A stretch of DNA of 6,575 bases from Candidatus Levyibacteriota bacterium (GTDB taxonomy: Bacteria > Patescibacteriota > Microgenomatia > Levybacterales > UBA12049). The number at the start of each line of letters is the position of its first letter. Within the stretch, counting starts at the first letter, position 1. Position numbers and translations under genes: made by a program. Below are positions 4,749 to 6,575 of this stretch, one piece after another. The DNA is taken from NCBI GenBank assembly GCA_016192645.1, contig JACPTT010000026.1, positions 1 through 6,575 of the forward strand. The letters run 5' to 3'. The notes under the pieces were generated by a model. That model was not told the origin of the DNA, made no database searches, and was given only the letters and a program-made list of their open reading frames with translations.

Positions 4749-5442
4749 ATGAAAAGATATTTTAAGATCTGGTTAATTCTAACGGGGATAGCTTCACAGA
4801 TTGCATTTCAATCTCGCTTCGGTGCCGTCGTATTTATTATTGGCAAGATTTTGCGTTTTTTGTTTTTTCTTTTATTTCTTTTGCTTTTGTTTTCAAAAAC
4901 AAATGCAATTGCTGGTTAGATCCTATGTGGTTTCGGGGGATTTTGATTACATTTTAACCAAACCTGTTTCGGCGCTTTTCCGCTCGCTTTTTGGAGGAAG
5001 TGATATTTTAGATCTCTCAATTATTTTTCTTTCCATCGGTTTTATATTATTTTCTGCCGGAAAAATCGAAAGCATTTCTCTTTTTGGAGCAACGCTTTAT
5101 ACGGTTCTTGTCTTTAATGCCTTTTTAATTGCGCTGGCATTTCATATTCTTGTTCTTTCAATAGGCGTTTTAACAACAGAGGTTGATAATACTATCATGT
5201 TGTATCGCGATATAACCCAGATGGGTCGGGTGCCGGTAGATATTTATCTTGAGCCTTTGCGTTCGTTTTTAACTTTTGCTATTCCGGTTGGCATTATGAT
5301 GACCTTTCCAGCAAAAGCCTTAATGGGATTGTTATCGGCGCAAATAGCCCTTGTGTCTTTGGGGATTGGCCTTTTGTTTTTTTTGGCAAGCCTTTGGTTC
5401 TGGCGGTTTTCCCTAAGACATTACTCAAGCGCTAGCAGTTAA
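4749..5442 (+). pseudogene. ABC-2-type permease, second membrane subunit, with internal deletion and frameshift
   Basis: The reading frame from ATG 4749 encodes MKRYFKIWLILTGIASQIAF, a hydrophobic segment rich in Phe and Leu, and SKTNAIAG, and stops at TAG 4917-4919 (56 residues). The family continues in another frame from 4918 with RSYVVSGDFDYILTKPVSALFRSLFGG and further membrane segments, including AIPVGIMMTFPAKAL, to TAA 5440-5442 (174 residues). SGDFDYILTKPVS matches RGDLSNFLLRPIN of the first permease. Aligning the two shows that about 28-30 residues are missing at the junction, near GGTTAGATCC (4914-4923); 56+174+30 gives the usual length of about 260. The ATG at 4801 that opens the second frame gives a nonsense N-terminus (Phe/Cys-rich shadow of the real membrane segment). 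If the lesion is real, the exporter lacks one subunit; an assembly misjoin is equally possible. Confidence 0.85.
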
Positions 5443-5452
5443 TGACCAAAAG

Positions 5453-5461
5453 TGCTATAAT
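5453..5461 (+). promoter_or_regulatory. Extended -10 promoter of the AI-2E family gene, leaderless start
   Basis: TGCTATAAT is a complete extended -10 element (TATAAT at 5456-5461). Eight bases separate it from ATG 5470, so the predicted RNA start is on or next to the ATG. No -35 hexamer and no Shine-Dalgarno site are visible. The promoter lies within the 27 bases after the second permease stop, with no hairpin terminator between, so read-through from the ABC operon may add to expression. Confidence 0.72.
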
Positions 5462-5469
5462 TGTAAATT

Positions 5470-6519
5470 ATGACCATAAGGCTTAAAACGCTCTTTTTTA
5501 TAGCGCTGGGAATTCTTGTTCTTTGGTTTTTATATATTGCCAGGACAATCCTTGCTCCCTTTGTTTTGGGCGCAATTTTTGCCTATATTTTTAATCCAGT
5601 TGTTAATTTTTTTTCAGACAGAGCAAGGCTTCCAAGAGTCTTTTCGGTAGTTATAATTTACCTTTTGCTTATCTCCCTTGTTGTTTTTCTAACAGCGCTT
5701 CTTACTAAAAGAGTACTTCATGAATCCGTAGAGCTTACCTCTTATATAAAAAATGCAATTACAGCCACGCAAGGCCAGGTTGAGACGCTGCCGGATTGGG
5801 CAAAGCCCATTGCAAAAGAGACGCTGTCTTCTTTGGAAGAATCAAAGATTTTTTCGGTGCAGTCTGTTTTTTCTTTTTTCCCAGCCGCAATATCAAGAAT
5901 TGTAAGTCTTTTGATTTTTCTAATTGCCAGTTTTTATTTCTTAAAAGAAGGAAGAAAAATGATTGATAGTCTTATTCTTTTTGTTCCAAAACCATATAAA
6001 ATTGAAGCCGAAATTTTGCTTCGGAAGATAAATGTGGTGTTAAACGGTTATTTGCGCGGGCAGATTTTTTTAATTGCTTTTGTGGGACTTTCTCTTTATA
6101 TAGCTCTTTCAATTTTGGGAATTAAATTTGCTCTTATTTTAGCCATTTTTTCCGGATTTGCAGAGGTAGTGCCGCTAATTGGGCCTATTGTTGCAACTAC
6201 GGTTGCGGTCATTGTTGTTTTACTGACAGGCACTGCGAACTTCTCGCTTAGCCCATTGAACGCAGCTCTTATTGTTATTGCGATTTATTTTCTACTCCGG
6301 CAATTTGAGGATTATTTTGTAATCCCTTATGTGATGGGGAAGATAACAGAGATTCATCCTTTTCTTATCTTTTTTGCCGTGCTTTCCGGAGGACACCTCT
6401 TTGGAATTCTTGGCTTTATTTTGGCAATTCCGATTATGGCAATAATAAAGATTTTCCTTGAGTTTTCGCTGGATAAGATATACACCTCTGAAAAGAAAAC
6501 CCCGATTAAATCGGGGTAA
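5470..6519 (+). CDS. AI-2E family (UPF0118) membrane transporter
   Basis: The product has 349 residues, a normal length for this family of inner-membrane permeases. Members have been linked to AI-2 export or to Na+/H+ exchange, so the substrate here is open. Two N-terminal membrane segments (about 7-25 and 29-48) and a third (59-78) precede a soluble part (80-130), followed by further segments. Family marks are GYLRGQ (193-198), FAEVVPLIGP (230-239), QFEDYFVIPYVMGK (278-291), IHP (295-297) and SGGHLFGILGFILAIP (306-321). The ATG sits just downstream of an extended -10 box. The last codons, encoding TPIKSG and the stop, are made from a hairpin that serves as terminator for the RNA gene on the other strand, so the C-terminal tail is partly dictated by that hairpin. 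Confidence 0.92.
   Translation: MTIRLKTLFFIALGILVLWFLYIARTILAPFVLGAIFAYIFNPVVNFFSDRARLPRVFSVVIIYLLLISLVVFLTALLTKRVLHESVELTSYIKNAITATQGQVETLPDWAKPIAKETLSSLEESKIFSVQSVFSFFPAAISRIVSLLIFLIASFYFLKEGRKMIDSLILFVPKPYKIEAEILLRKINVVLNGYLRGQIFLIAFVGLSLYIALSILGIKFALILAIFSGFAEVVPLIGPIVATTVAVIVVLLTGTANFSLSPLNAALIVIAIYFLLRQFEDYFVIPYVMGKITEIHPFLIFFAVLSGGHLFGILGFILAIPIMAIIKIFLEFSLDKIYTSEKKTPIKSG
6491..6517 (-). terminator. Intrinsic terminator of rnpB, inside the 3' end of the AI-2E gene
   Basis: The arms ACCCCGAT (6499-6506) and ATCGGGGT (6510-6517) form a perfect 8-bp stem with a 3-base loop. Read on the minus strand, the stem is followed by TTTTCTTTT (6499 down to 6491), a good U run, so it ends transcription coming from the right. 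On the plus strand the hairpin is followed by AAAAATATCC and would stop plus-strand transcription poorly. It lies about 10 bases beyond the likely 3' end of the RNase P RNA. Confidence 0.82.
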
Positions 6520-6521
6520 AA

Positions 6522-6575
6522 ATATCCTAGGAAGATGGTAAGCCAGATTCTGTTCTTAAGCCGCAATCTATCTCA
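6522..6575 (-). ncRNA. rnpB: RNase P RNA (class A), 3' end only, rest outside the window
   Basis: The minus strand from the right edge reads TGAGATAGATTGCGGC, then ACAGAATCTGGCTTACC. The latter is the conserved 3' strand of helix P4 and adjoining bases (ACAGAACCCGGCTTATC in E. coli). The RNA is the catalytic subunit of RNase P, which trims the 5' leader from tRNA precursors. The exact 3' end is uncertain (about 6520-6530). An intrinsic terminator follows at once. If correct, the 5' part beyond the window should contain a partner such as GAGGAAAGTCCAGA to complete P4. An open frame of 70 codons on this strand (6354-6566) is a shadow. Confidence 0.82.

Noticed and set aside
4801..4917. ATG 4801 as the start of the second permease
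   Set aside because: The first 39 residues from here are a shadow of the true membrane segment read from 4749. The real frame has a typical permease N-terminus and is cut off by the deletion near 4917.

Overview
The window looks like part of a Patescibacteria (CPR) chromosome. The lineage is inferred from the style of the RecA tail and RNase Y, the compact AT-rich layout, the repeated use of TATAAT boxes placed directly at start codons, and a GC-rich palindrome of a kind I associate with these genomes. TGA ends several genes and is not seen inside them, so the standard bacterial code applies rather than the UGA=Gly code of some CPR lineages. I cannot name the class with confidence; Microgenomates is a guess.

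Bases 1-1361, recombination block: the 3' end of recA, then a DUF2268 putative zinc protease gene that starts on its own extended -10 promoter, then recX, joined to the protease gene by a one-base stop/start overlap. recX carries two separate 4 x 7-nt tandem repeats that are translated in frame.

Bases 1333-2521, rny block: a good promoter inside the 3' end of recX leads to a tiny ORF with a Shine-Dalgarno site that ends in a hairpin. It is followed by a damaged RNase Y gene. That gene lacks the membrane anchor and most of the coiled coil, and it has lost about 44 codons of the KH domain with a frameshift, leaving an intact HD domain in another frame.

Bases 2537-2940: an HU-family DNA-binding protein gene with the most conventional signals of the window (TTGACA/TATTGT, strong Shine-Dalgarno, TTG start) and a clear intrinsic terminator.

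Bases 2940-5442: an ABC exporter operon with one ATPase and two ABC-2-type permeases. The ATPase is read from a promoter that abuts the hup terminator and appears leaderless. The second permease is broken by an internal loss of about 28-30 codons plus a frameshift. A GC-rich palindrome separates the two permease genes.

Bases 5453-6575: an AI-2E/UPF0118 family membrane protein gene, again apparently leaderless, converging on the 3' end of an RNase P RNA gene on the minus strand. The terminator of the RNA gene lies inside the last codons of the membrane protein gene.

Two themes deserve most attention. First, three genes share the arrangement TGnTATAAT plus 6-8 nt plus start codon, which predicts leaderless transcripts. 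Second, two or three internal deletions fall in otherwise well-conserved genes. They could be real gene decay or local assembly misjoins, and reads would decide. I see no CRISPR array, transposase or tRNA, and no stretch over 300 bases lacks a gene.
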